This document shows positions 46,802 to 57,906 of a stretch of DNA of 64,000 bases, in pieces. Location: assembly GCF_000002985.6 (NCBI RefSeq), contig NC_003280.10, forward strand, positions 9,792,501 to 9,856,500. The letters run 5' to 3'. Position numbers and translations under genes: made by a program. The number at the start of each line of letters is the position of its first letter. Within the stretch, counting starts at the first letter, position 1. The stretch is from Caenorhabditis elegans. Lineage: Eukaryota; Nematoda; Chromadorea; Rhabditida; Rhabditidae. The notes below the pieces were generated by a model. The model was not told the origin of the DNA. It worked only from the letters and a program-made list of their open reading frames with translations, and did no database searches.

Positions 46802-47910
46802 TTAGTGAATCAAGTTCGAAAAATCTATTTTAATTTTTAATTGTATCAATGTCCCAAACAAAGCTGTCTTCCGTCTTCCGACGTGTTCATCATTCTTCTC
46901 GTCAATTTCCCGTTTTCCAATAAAGACTGAGAGAAATGCCACTGGATCCATCGTGAGCCATGAGTTAGTTACCACTCCAAATGCCATATAATATCTCAAA
47001 GTCATAATTCCAGTTGCGAAACCTGTCGTTAAATTCTCAGGGATCGTAAACGGCATCGTGAATGTTCCAGTTGAATACGGTGCCACACAAACTTTCATTG
47101 TTTTAGTTTCACCTACTGTCTTGTATTTATTATACTTCTCTGCCACAGGACAGGAATACGCATCCCTACACGGAAAAATTTGATTGAAATGATGATGATG
47201 GGCTTCTGTTTTCAGCTCGGTGAAGATTTTCTTTACAGTTGTGGAGCTGTGGTTTTCTATGTTAAACTTCAATTCGACATTTTGTCCCGGACGAAAAGCA
47301 ACACATGGGGCGGTAACCTGAAAATAAATGTAAAGTTTGTAAAGTCATTAGGAAGTTTGAGATTTTACCGTGAAGTTGAGCTGCCCATTTGAAAAACTCC
47401 GATTGCAGGTTTATTCGAGACAGTTTTGTTCTCAGTGAAGTAAACTTCATCAACATCAAGTTTACGCGCTACAATCACTTCTTTTTTAACTTTCAAGTTA
47501 GTTTTCCATGGTCGATCAACTTCCAAGCTCATCGTATACTTGATGTGCCCAGCCTTGTACGTTAAACGGCTACCCGTAGGTATTTGAAATTCGAATGATT
47601 TTTCTAGCAGCTCTACAGGGAGTTTGTTCTGAAAATAAAAATAAAAACATATTATTGGTATTTAACCTTAATCATTATTGATGTTTTATGAAGTTTGGCA
47701 CACTCACCTTTCCGTCCTTGGAAGTCCATACGATCGCTGACCGTTTGAAGTATGTTTCATAACAGAAGGTTCCTCGAATCGTAAGCATCACAGATCTTGC
47801 ATCAAAAGGTTTCTGATTATCTACTAAAACTGTGGCAGTTACATAGTCCCCAGGGCAATATGATGCTTTGTCAAGAGTGATTTCGAGGCTTGGAACTGAA
47901 GAAGGACATT
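46802..47910 (-). CDS. Arrestin-domain protein, 5' end unresolved, one-base frame conflict
   Basis: Paralogue of the preceding gene with the same exon plan: 47708-47910, 47369-47628 and 46802-47317. Recognisable strands: LEITLDKASYCPGDYVTATV, FEFQIPTGSRLTYKAG, LEVDRPWKTNLK, VTAPCVAFRPGQNVELKF, VAPYSTGTFTMPFTIPEN. Two oddities. First, exon 1 begins with two bases of a split codon after TTTTTTTTCAG, and the nearest ATG is out of frame, so an upstream coding exon is needed that I could not place. Second, exon 2 is in frame 0 up to KTVSNKP, but the conserved end (CNRSFSNGQLNFT, matching the paralogue) lies in another frame; one missing base near 47,405-47,410 would reconcile it. A 65 nt intron from GTTTAC to GGGCAG inside the exon would also restore frame but uses a poor acceptor. 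No PPxY at the C-terminus. Confidence 0.6.
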
Positions 47911-48848
47911 CTGAAAAAAAATTATGAATCAGAAATATTCATACAGAGACAACGGAGGAGATAAGGTAAGGACTGTAACTGTCAATGCGTGTACAAATGA
48001 AGATGCATCAATTGCCCATGCAATCGTACTGTTTGCGCGCCTATCTCACAGATCTTTCAGACAGGATGGCCAACTCATATCTGCGTCTCTCCACTATCTT
48101 TATGACTAACGGACCTTCTTCGTTCTCCGATTAGTACACCTGTTTTGCTCATCTGTTGATGGCTTATTGCGGCGATCAATGGTTATCGAGATTTGGAACA
48201 GTACTACTTTGTATAAGTCACAAATTTGTTGCATGAACAGGTGTAATGAAAACTGGAGACTTTAGAAAAATGTTGTTGAAAAATGTTACTTTCTTTTTTT
48301 AAAATTAATTTTGGAACCAGCATTTTTCAAAAACTGTTTATCATATGATCTGCAGATCTTACTAATAAATTAATTTACTGGCATTTCATTTTAGAATTTC
48401 CTGAGATACCTTTTCGAAAATGACTTTTTTTGCTTGAAAGCTGTACGTACATGTACAAATAAGATATAATACACAATTTCTGATATCTATGAAATCCAAA
48501 CTGCTCTGGTACTCTGTCTCTGTTTGCAGATTGATGTGGATTTCATCAAAAAACTGAAATTGAAACTTTTTGAATTTTTTTGAACAGAGTGGATGTCAAG
48601 AAATGATCACTTCATGCCTCATAAATGTGAAAACTACAACACAATAACATACTAGAAAACAAGACGAGAAAGTACAACTGAAGATGGTAATATTAACTAA
48701 TTGAACTATTTGAAAAATTTCGGAAGATCTAAAATCAAAACTAGACTAAAAAATAATTATAACAATTGAAAAGAAAAATGGCAAAATCGAGAAAAATGAG
48801 AAGGTAATTGAACACAAAAACTTTGAATTAAAAACAACAAGTGAAAGA
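47911..48848. other. Intergenic between arrestin gene 3 and RNase H gene
   Basis: Should contain the missing 5' exon of the arrestin gene, but no convincing ATG plus donor in the required phase was seen. Otherwise AT-rich with no recognised element. Confidence 0.4.
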
Positions 48849-49521
48849 TTAGATTGAAAGACTTTCAAACGAAGCATACATGTTGCTCTTGTTCTTCAGA
48901 TATCTATTATACTGATTGATATTCGATCGGCACGCTTTCTTGGCAAGACGATCCGCTTCACAATTGAAGAAGTTGGTATGATGTCCTTTGACGTATTCGA
49001 TTTTAACGTCCTGCAACATTACAGTTTATATGAAATTTCAACAATCTTGCCTACCAAGCTCTCTGATATTGCTGTCGATGGCACGAATGAGCGGCTGATT
49101 TTTGATAGGATTCCCGGTGTAATACGCAAACCACCCATATTTGTTCCATCTGTGGATCCATTTGGTGAGACAGTTCTTCGCGTACATGGAATCAGTATAG
49201 ATGATGTAGTTGGAGTTATCGTGTTTTTTAATCTGACAAATTCCAATTTTTGATTGCATTTGAAGGAATCCCAACATCTAACCACTTCTGTTGCTTCATA
49301 AATAGCCGTCAACTCGTACACATTGTTTGTCTGCTTTCCGACTTTCATGAAATCGTATTCATCAAGTGATCTGTCTGAATTTAATTTGTTTTTCAACTTT
49401 CCTCTGCAAAATAAGAGCACTTACCGAATGGAAAGACGATGGCCCAACCTCCACGAGCTCCGCGTTTTCCATTATTCACTGTTGATCCGTCTGTGTAGAC
49501 TTCGCGATAACGCCGCGTCAT
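48849..49521 (-). CDS. Ribonuclease H1-type protein, possible frame break before last exon
   Basis: RNase H1 cleaves the RNA strand of RNA/DNA hybrids. Exons 49425-49521, 49283-49374, 49055-49232 and 48849-49010 are separated by 44-50 nt introns. The four catalytic carboxylates are all visible: Asp in REVYTDGST, Glu in NNVYELTAI, Asp in IIYTDSMYAK, Asp in NCEADRLAKKA. There is no N-terminal hybrid-binding domain; the start is the ATG at 49521 just after a TTTCAG acceptor. Problem: the donor CTTG/GTAGGC leaves one base and the last exon (DVKIEYVKGHH) needs none, so the joined frame stops at once. Without that exon the protein would lack its fourth catalytic Asp. One extra G near 49,054 would explain it. 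One of the C. elegans rnh-1 paralogues by family. Confidence 0.75.
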
Positions 49522-50879
49522 TCTCAAGTTTTCTCTGAAATAGTATAAACTGAAAAGGAATGAAAAAACTTTTAAAAGTGTTTTAACGACGCATTTAGAT
49601 TAATAAAAAATGGATGTGAAAATGTTGCATTTTTAGTCACAAAGTCAGTTTTCAATATTTCTATAATTTTTGAAACTATTTTTCAATAAATTTACAGAAA
49701 AAAAGAAAAAAAGTAACAAACTTGAATGACATTCGAATAGAAACATGTTGTTTCGAAACAGAAAAGTCAATAGTTTCGAGACAAACAAAATATCCCGTAA
49801 ATCTAAAGCGTCCCACCACGAAGAGACGAAATGGGGTACTGTAGCGAGTAATGTTTCAGGCGTACGATGAATGGGGAATTTAAAAAATACCGTTAGCGCG
49901 TCTAACGAGATATTGTTCAGAGATATTTATATGTCAGGATAATAATTTCAAAAATCATAAAATAAAGGAGAAAAAACATGATATTAGTTTTGCAAACGCT
50001 TCTTCCTAGTACATTTCTGCTGGTTAAAAATGTATTGAATAATTTCGAAATTAAAATATAATGCTTGAAAGTTAATACAATGTTATGAAAGCCGGCTGGG
50101 TTATTTAAACAGAAATGACACTTAAATTGATTGACAGGAAAATCTGTCAGATAAGAAAAGGCTTTTAGCCATGAAATGGGTCCAAGAAACAATAAGAGGA
50201 AGGAATGGAAAAAAGTCATGTGATGAATGTTATGAATAACAAAAATCAAATTTGCAATGTTAAACTGACAATAAACAAAATCTGAGTCATGGTGGAAGCA
50301 CACAGATCATTTCTGGTTCCCGCCATTGCGCTTGAGGATAGAATGAAGCACTAGAAGAAAAATTTGTAGAAGTTGAGTGATTGTAAAAAAGCTACCGGAA
50401 GTTGACCTCGTCGGTAAGGCATAAAAGAGATTTTGGCAAATTTCAACCTTGATCTTGAGAAAGCTCGCATTATGGACACGTTTTACATTATTTACACGAT
50501 TGTAAGTAGAAATGTCGACTTAGTACGAGCTTGACAAGCAATTTCAACAAATCTGTGCCAAAATTCCTTCAGAATCTGAACAAGAAATCAAAATTGCACA
50601 AGGAAGTTGCATCTATTGAGTAGAAAGTATTAAACTATTGTGTTAATGGTGATCTGGAAAGTACTAGGACACATATATTTGATTCAGAGACGGTTATATA
50701 GATAAGGACAAATGAGGAAACTTATATAAGATGGAAGAAGTATCAAACCAGAATAAAAAAAAGTTTTTTTTCTAACTTGCAGAAAGATAACCAACAGCAA
50801 TACAGTATGGCAATTTATTTAACTTTCAACATCACAAAGCCAATCAAATAAAACATGTATGTAAAAATAGAACTCTAAA
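49522..50879. other. Intergenic between RNase H gene and chitinase-like cluster
   Basis: No gene recognised. The 128-codon minus-strand ORF 49917-50303 is rich in Phe/Ile/Leu without a domain and is probably chance in AT-rich DNA. A 24-nt segment at 50439-50462 recurs at 57635-57658. Confidence 0.45.
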
Positions 50880-52809
50880 TCAATCACACTTGTATTTGAT
50901 CTCATTCCTCCTATCTCCAGTGCATAATTCAGCAGAAGATACAACTTTCAAAAGAGTGTGATCACCATCATCCTGATCAATTGTCCACATGGTTATTCCT
51001 CCAATATTATGATCAGCAACATATCGATTTTTTTCTCTCAAACTTTTTTCGTCTTCTAAAGTCATAAACCGGGTAGGTGGACCAGGAATCCACATATATG
51101 AGGTTTTTGTTAAATTGTGGAATTTAATGTTGCTCATGTCCCATTTCTGTTGAAGTAGCTCTCTCCAACGTACAGCAAATCCTCCTTTTGCCGAGTTTTG
51201 GTCTTTGAATATATCATCAGAATCATCTCGTAATGGTAATTCGGCACCTTCCCAATATGTTGCGTGGAACGAGACAATTATATTGAATTTACTTGGTTGA
51301 CCAGTTTTACAAATATAATATTTCATAATCTCATCGACGTTTCTACTTCCTCCTCCATACAATGGGGAGTCTGGTCCAACTTGATATAAGTAACTATTAA
51401 ACGAGTAAATGTTAATAAAGTCAACAAAATTTGAGAATTCCACCAATTTGGATAAATGGTTGACATTCCTGGAGATCACTAAACTGATCACAAAAGTTTC
51501 TTTTCTATTCAATTTCTTTTGAAGTTCCGTGAATGCGTATCGAAGTTCTCGAATAAACATTAAATAGTTGTTCTCATCGCTGTGTTTTGGCCATGTCCAA
51601 AATATATCGACTCCATCTATATCATAATCTCGAACAAAGGTGGCAATAGAGTTGACAAACAAATTTCGTGACGTTTCATTAGACACCAATCCCGAAAATT
51701 CACCAGAGTTGTACTGTCCGCCTATGCTGATCATTACTTTCAAAGTAGAGCTTGCCTTCCTTACATTTCTTCTCATTTCCTCAAATTTTTGGCTAGAACT
51801 TTCACCCCCAAAAGTTATAGTTCCATTCTTTGGAAAAGCAAACAGGAACACAATGTGTGTAAGCATTCGAAGTTGTTTTCTTGTTAGAGCAGTGTTTTCG
51901 AATTCTGCGAAGTATCCAACAATTCGCTTTCCACAGAATGCAGCAGGAGGAGAAAAATTTTCATCGCCTGAAAATTGAAATTCTGAGAAGTTGTGAATTA
52001 TTCGCCCACAACCAGGGATGGCCAATCGGACGTCCGGTTATCCAAAGGTAACTTTTCGAGTTTTCATTTCACTTTCCAGAATTAACAAATTTTGGTGAAA
52101 ACAATGCCAAAGTATTGTAACAAGACGAAAATTATAAGAATTGTCAAAAATTTAGAGAAAAATTTCTGTAACACCCAAAAACTAGATCCGGATAGCCCAG
52201 AATCCGTAAACCGGAAACCCGGTTTAGTCTAGTTTACCAGATTTCATCAAAAAATATTCTAAACGTTTTTAATCTAAAATGAACTTTCAATAATGTGCGG
52301 TCATGCTGTCAGAAATACCCTCATGTTTTTGGTTTTTGGTTAAAAATTGGTGTCTTTGATGTATTTTTTTAATATGATCAAACTTCAGGGTGGTTCAAAA
52401 ATCGCGCCATACTTACTTTTCTGAACAAGTTTTGTCATAGTTGAATCATTTGTTTTCGTCGTAGTTCTTGATGTTTTCGATGATGGAATAAGCAGTTCTA
52501 TCAAATCTGAGAAGTTTTGAGATATTAATTTTCGAAATAGTTCTGATTACTTGAAACTGCCGGACTTTTATGACGAGCCACCATTATTAACTCTGATAAT
52601 GAATATGCAACTGGTGCGGATAATACTAAAATTGCAATCAAAATAAGACAAGGCTTGGCAAGATGCTTCCATTGAGTAGGTTGTCTTCTATTTGGTATTC
52701 TGAAAAAATAAAGTCATATTAAATTCTAATTAATTGAGTTTGAATATACTTACAAATTCTGATTTCTTAAAAGAGGGACGCTTGTTGAGTTCGAATCAGC
52801 AGGGTTCAT
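50880..52809 (-). CDS. GH18 chitinase-like type II membrane protein (460 aa)
   Basis: Four exons: 52754-52809, 52551-52699, 52417-52506, 50880-51967; in frame, 460 aa. A short cytosolic N-terminus (MNPADSNSTSVPLLRNQ) is followed by a membrane helix at about 36-55 with basic residues before it, so a type II signal anchor, then a Thr/Lys-rich stalk and a GH18 TIM barrel from about residue 100 (KRIVGYFAEFEN, KVMISIGGQ, GITMWTIDQDDGD). The GH18 catalytic motif DGxDxDWE reads DGVDIFWTW (residues 216-224): the catalytic Glu is Thr and the last Asp is Phe, so it cannot be an active chitinase. The chil family in C. elegans has this form and is known to be induced on oomycete detection; which member this is was not determined. 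Confidence 0.88.
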
Positions 52810-53056
52810 GAGAACAATTATGAATTGTAAACGAGTTTCTGAAAAAATCGTTTAAAACCTGATTTATAGGCGTGTCATCGAAATGAAGGCAATGGAAAAG
52901 AAACTGAGAAATAGGAAACAAGTACCGTGTCTGATGAGTCACAGAACTGAAAAATAAAATCGGCAGAAGTATATACATACATTAAAGTTTTATCAAATTG
53001 TCAAGTTATTGGGACATTAATTTAGAACGGTAAGAACTGATAAATAAATTATTCAA

Positions 53057-54811
53057 TCATTCGCACTTGTATTTAATCTCGTTCTTCTCATCTCCAATGC
53101 ATAATTCTGCAGAAGATACAACTTTCAAAAGAGTGTGATCATCATCATCCTGATCAATTGTCCACATGGTTATTCCTCCAATATTATGATCAGCAACATA
53201 TCGATTTTTTTCTCTCAAACTTTTTTCGTCTTCTAAAGTCGTAAACCAGGTAGGTGGACCAGGAATCCAAATAAACTAGGTTTTCGTTAAATTGTGAAAT
53301 TTAATGTCCTCCAGGTTCCATTTTTGTTGAAGTAGCTCTCTCCAACGTACAGCATATGCTCCTTTTGTCGAGTTTTGGTCTTTGAATATATCATCAGAAT
53401 CATCTCGTAATGGCAATTCGGCGCCTTTCCAAAATGTTGCGTGGAACGAGACAATTATATTAAATTTACTTGGTTGGCCAGTTTTACAAATGTAATTCTT
53501 CATAATCTCATCGACGTTTCTAGTTCCTCCTCCATACAATGGGTTGACATTCCTGGAGATCACTAAACTAATCACAAAATCTTCTTTTCTATTCAATTTC
53601 TTTTGGAGTTCCGTGAATGCGTAGCGAAGATCTTGAATAAACTTTAAATAGTTGTTCTCATCGCTCTCTTTTGGCCACGTCCAAAATATTTCGATTCCAT
53701 CTATATCGTAATTTCTAACGAAGGTGGTAATAGAGTCGACAAACAAATTTCGTGACGTTTCATTAGACACCAATCCCGAAAATTCACCAGAGCTATACTG
53801 TCCGCCTATACTGATCATTACTTTCAGAGTAGAGCTTGCTTTTCTTGCTTCATTTTTCATCTGTTCGAATTTTCGGAGAGAACTTTCATCGCCAAAAGTT
53901 AAACTTCCATTTTTTGGAATAGCAAACAAGTAAATAATATGAGTGAGCATTTAAAGTTGTCTTCTTGTTAGATCAGAGTTCTCAAATTCTGCAAAATATC
54001 CCACAATTCGTTTTCCACAGAATGCAGCAGGATAAGAAATGGTTTCATTGGCTGAAAACTGATATTTTGATTATAACTAGCTGAGGTAATAAAGTGTGAA
54101 CTAATATTACGCATAATAACGCAACTGCGCACAAGGCACATGCAGAAACCCATTCAAACACCGTTGATCTTTGTGTTTCAACAGACACGTGTTGTCAGGC
54201 TGTCCCATACGGTTTGATCTACAAAATGCGGATATTTTTCCCGAAAAAAAGTGACGTCAGCACACTTTTGATCATGCGAATTCCGTCTAGAAGTCTGCGT
54301 TTAAGTTCTCGCAAATCTCGTAGAAATGTGTAGATCAAACCGAAATGGGACACTCTGGCACCACGTGTTTACATAAGCTTCGACTTTTTGTTAAATCTCT
54401 AGTACAATGTTTGCAAATTTAACTCACTTTTACTCACTCTCACAAGCTCACTTTTCTGTACAAAATGGGTGGCTGTAGAATCATTTAATCTTGAAGAAAT
54501 AGTTGATGCTGGAATGATAAATTATTTTTTTTGTGGTTTTTCATGTTAAAATCAATTTTTGAAACAACTTCACCCACTTGAAACTGTTTGACACTTATAA
54601 TTTGCCGATATGATTAACTTCGATGATACAAACACAATTGGTGCGGATATGAATATAATCAAAATAAGAATGGCATAAGGCTTCCATTGAGTTTTCCTGC
54701 TGGTTTTTAGCAATCTGGAAGACATCAAAAGATTATATTAAAACCGATACAAGATACTTACACGTTTTGATATTTCAGAAGAGGATCACTTGTTGAATTC
54801 AAAGTATTCAT
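53057..54811 (-). pseudogene. Chitinase-like (chil-type) pseudogene
   Basis: Same gene plan as its neighbour: first exon near 54756-54811 (MNTLNSTSDPLLKYQN), membrane-anchor exon near 54575-54715, barrel exon 53057-54052. The barrel is broken: TAA after LTRRQL (about 53951), TAG at 53276-53278 in place of the Ser codon of LTKTSYMWIPG, and loss of about 96-99 bp removing the segment between VISRNV and PLYGGG. Sequence on both sides of each lesion still matches the intact paralogues closely, so inactivation looks recent. A palindromic MITE lies between its anchor and barrel exons. Confidence 0.88.
54185..54368. mobile_element. Palindromic MITE-type repeat, about 184 bp
   Basis: Terminal inverted repeats of about 40 bp: left ACACGTGTTGTCAGGCTGTC and onward through CGGTTTGATCTACA, right reverse complement ACACGTGGTGCCAGAGTGTC and onward through CGGTTTGATCTACA. 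The core contains TGACGTCAGCAC. I recall very similar CGGTTTGATCTACA / TGACGTCAGCA elements dispersed in many copies in the C. elegans genome. No coding capacity. A clear target duplication was not identified. Confidence 0.75.
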
Positions 54812-54982
54812 ACTAAACAAGCAACTTTGAATGGCAGCAAATTTCTGAAAGATGGTGTGTAAAGGAAGAACGTAAAATTAAAAAATAAAACTGAGGAAGA
54901 GGAATCAAGTATCAAATATGAATAGTAACAGGTTTCTACAGAACTAAGGGAAGAAAATCAGCAGCAAAACATTATTTTTTAT

Positions 54983-57097
54983 TTAACTATCACAATGTTT
55001 CTCATCAGAAAGCCAATTACTAAGTCGAAGTTGATTGTTGGTTTCTGAACGGAGCTTTCTGGTGAGATCAAGAAAATACTGAAAGACAGTACAATGAAAG
55101 TTCCAACCAAAACATTTCAAAATGTCACTTACCTCATTTGATGTTGTTTTCAATTCTTTCTCAAAAAACTCAATGCAGTCTAAGAATGTTGTACGACTAT
55201 TCATATCTAGATCCCAGCATAGTTTCATTACATTATATCTGTAATTGGTGATATTTTAGTAGTGTGAAATACTTTTTCAACTTACATTTCAGCATCAGCA
55301 TGTGCAGGCTGTGCAAGTCGTTTTCCTTCATTCAAGTAAGCCAGCACATATTTGCAATAGGAATCTCTTTCATCATATTTTATCACATTTTTATAAGGTG
55401 ATTTTCCCAAAGAAAATAGTTCATAAAGACAGACCCCATATGACCAAACATCTGATTTCTGAGTGAACAGTAATTTGTCTATACTTTCAGGTGCCATCCA
55501 GTGTATTGGAAGCGGTGTATCGACACTTTGAGTTCTGTATGTTTAGAGTTAAACGTTTTTTCAATTTACCACTAGAAACGCTCTTGAGCTTTTGAATAAA
55601 AATAACTAACTTGTAATAATCTTTATTTTTATGTCTCCTAGCCAATCCAAAGTCTGCAATTCGAATTACCATATTTCCCTTTATTAGCACATTGCGGAGA
55701 GCCAAGTCTCTATGAACGCACTACAAAATTATATGTTAAGTTCAAACTTCATATTACCAAAATTTTACCGGAACGTGAATCAAATACTCCATCCCTTTTG
55801 CAATTTGGAATGCAAATGAGACTAAATCAACAAGGCCCAATGACGGTTTTTCAGGTTCAAAAGCCAATTGATCAATTGTGAAATTTCGCCGATTTTTTCT
55901 CAAGAAACTTAGTAGGTCTCCGTTCTCCACAAGCTCGGATATGATCATCCTCCTGAAAATTGATGATTAAATTATATCTGCGTTCGTCTATGTATAGGTC
56001 AACTTTTCTCCAATTGTAATTCCTCCGACTAAGGCTAAAATGTTTGGGTGTTTACCGACTGCACACATCACTTTCAGTTCATCATATATCAATTCTTGTT
56101 GAATATGATTGTATTCATTTAACGGTGCTGAAAATTTCCAAATATTTACTGGGATTGTTTTGATTTTTGCTACTTACATTTCACTGCCACTTCCAACCTG
56201 CTTTCTGTTTCCTTATTTTTGGAATTTTTGCTTCTCAAAAATCCTTTTCGTATTATTCCAAACTCTCCTGATCCTAGCGGTCTTCCCTTTGAAATATCAA
56301 GATCTTCCTCATTGATTTCAACTTCCGCGTAATAATGAAGGTACTTGATTCTGTCATTAATTGGAGCCAGTTTTAGTTCTGGAGGGCATTCTTCATTTGA
56401 CAAACGAGAAGGAGTTTTCCCAAAATCATCTTCCCCGGAAGTAATTGGATAAGGCGTTGGTTCTGGTGGAACTATATTGTTTGAATATCTTTTCTTCTGA
56501 TCCGCCGTTGTTGGCTCAAGAAGATACTCATTGCCTTTTGATCTGAAAAAAAAGCAGGTTAACAACATGATTTTTTTTAGTATTTCATTATTTTTCTGTC
56601 GCAAATCTTCCTGTCAGAACTTTCTCTATAACGAGTATATGCCCACTTATTAACCAATCACCGTCTTCGAACTATATGCAAACAATAACTTAAACTTTAA
56701 TATCTATGTATAATGCCTTGCCTCCTTGTAAAATATCAAAATTATATTATTTTACGCTTTTTTTTGGAATATAAAATTTACCTACCTGTTTGCCGGGAGC
56801 TGTCGTTTCTTTGATTTGTAAGCTTTAATCAAACAGCAAATTCCAATTGCAAGTGCAACAAACACACTGTATAACGAAATGAATATAATCTGTTGTACAT
56901 TTGAATCGCCCAATTCATTCTTTTCAGACGCTCGCGGGACTCTTTTGAACGAATCTTCAAAGTTTCTACCCAATGTTAAATTTCTGAAACAGTTTATTGA
57001 ATATGATTTCATCTTTAACATTGCTGACCAACCGTGCGTAGCATGAAGCAAAGCAATATGAAGAAAATAAAGCAAAAAAAATTACAGAACCCGTCAT
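54983..57097 (-). CDS. Small receptor-like tyrosine kinase of the old-1/old-2 type (498 aa)
   Basis: Single-pass plasma-membrane protein kinase. Nine exons: 57033-57097, 56786-56983, 56178-56542, 56004-56127, 55769-55952, 55611-55720, 55286-55534, 55133-55238, 54983-55078; 498 aa. Signal peptide [19 protein letters not shown], an ectodomain of only about 35 residues, a membrane helix at about 57-78, a juxtamembrane tail, then a kinase domain. Glycine loop GSGEFG at 178-183, catalytic Lys in VAVK (209), HRDLALRN at 315-322, DFG at 335-337, and WMAPES with [14 protein letters not shown] in the C-lobe. All catalytic residues are present. WMAPE and HRDLALRN indicate tyrosine specificity. The C08H9 region of C. 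elegans carries old-1 (overexpression linked to longevity) and old-2; this gene is probably one of them, but I cannot say which. Confidence 0.88.
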
Positions 57098-57906
57098 TCT
57101 AAAAATATATTGGTGGTGAACTTATTTCGTTCACCTGAAATTTTGAACTGCAGACGAAAATTAAAAAATTGAGAAATATTTAAAAATCCAGCTTTTTATA
57201 ATCTTTCTTTGTGTCGAAACTTTAAAATGAAAGTGGGCGTGGCTAATAACCTAGAAGGACATTAAATGAGGAAGATTAGTCACAATTCAAAAATAGCGTG
57301 CTCTGATTGAGCAAGTGAATCAGTATATAAACGTCTTCTTAGGAATAGTTCGATGAGTAGGATGATGATAAACCGGTTCTAGTAATACTTATCAATACAG
57401 AAACAATGAGGAATTAATTTCGTGTTGAAGATTAATGTATTGTTGAGGGCTTTTTAAGGCCTGTGTGGCCAGCGAGTAAGGTTCCAAACTTAAGTCCTGT
57501 CGAAACTTGTACGGGTCTTGCCGAGAGTCAAACTTTTGCCGACTCCTGCCAACTCTGATAACTGGTGGGAACTAAGTCGGCAAGGTTCAACACTCGCTCG
57601 ACAGGGGGTTTTTTCGCCTGGCTTGAAAACGACCAATTTCAACCTTGATCTTGAGAAAAAATCTCACGTTCTCGGAATATTTTACATTTGTAGACAGGAC
57701 CTGGAACACGCTTGGATGAACTACTAATCACAATTTTATGAAATCTATGTCAAAGCCAAAGCATGTGTATTTTGAAAGAGTTGTTAACATTATTATTCAT
57801 TTAAAAAATGTCATCGTAGTAACTTTATTAATTTGCAAATCATGTGATAAGAACGGGAAAATGATACTATTTTTGGATATTGACTTTCAGAAACCAATTC
57901 TTGACT
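57098..57906. other. Intergenic upstream of the first kinase, with a possible degenerate repeat
   Basis: Presumed promoter region of the kinase starting at 57097. A GC-richer block at about 57,455-57,620 has imperfect inverted pieces (AGCGAGT near both ends, CTTGCCGA against TCGGCAAG) and may be a decayed transposon. Directly after it lies the 24-nt segment shared with 50,439-50,462. No gene seen. Confidence 0.4.

Noticed and set aside
49233-49282. Frameshift between the second and third parts of the RNase H gene
   Set aside because: Explained by a 50-nt intron with GTTAGA donor and TTTGTCAG acceptor that restores the IIYTDS frame; only the last junction remains inconsistent.
49917-50303. 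128-codon minus-strand ORF rich in Phe, Ile and Leu
   Set aside because: Hydrophobicity follows from AT-rich codons; no clear topology, no splice or start context.
50880-52025. Reading the chitinase-like ORF from its first ATG (MAIPGCGR...)
   Set aside because: That part is intron. The acceptor at 51968 joins in phase to upstream stalk, anchor and N-terminal exons shared by all copies.
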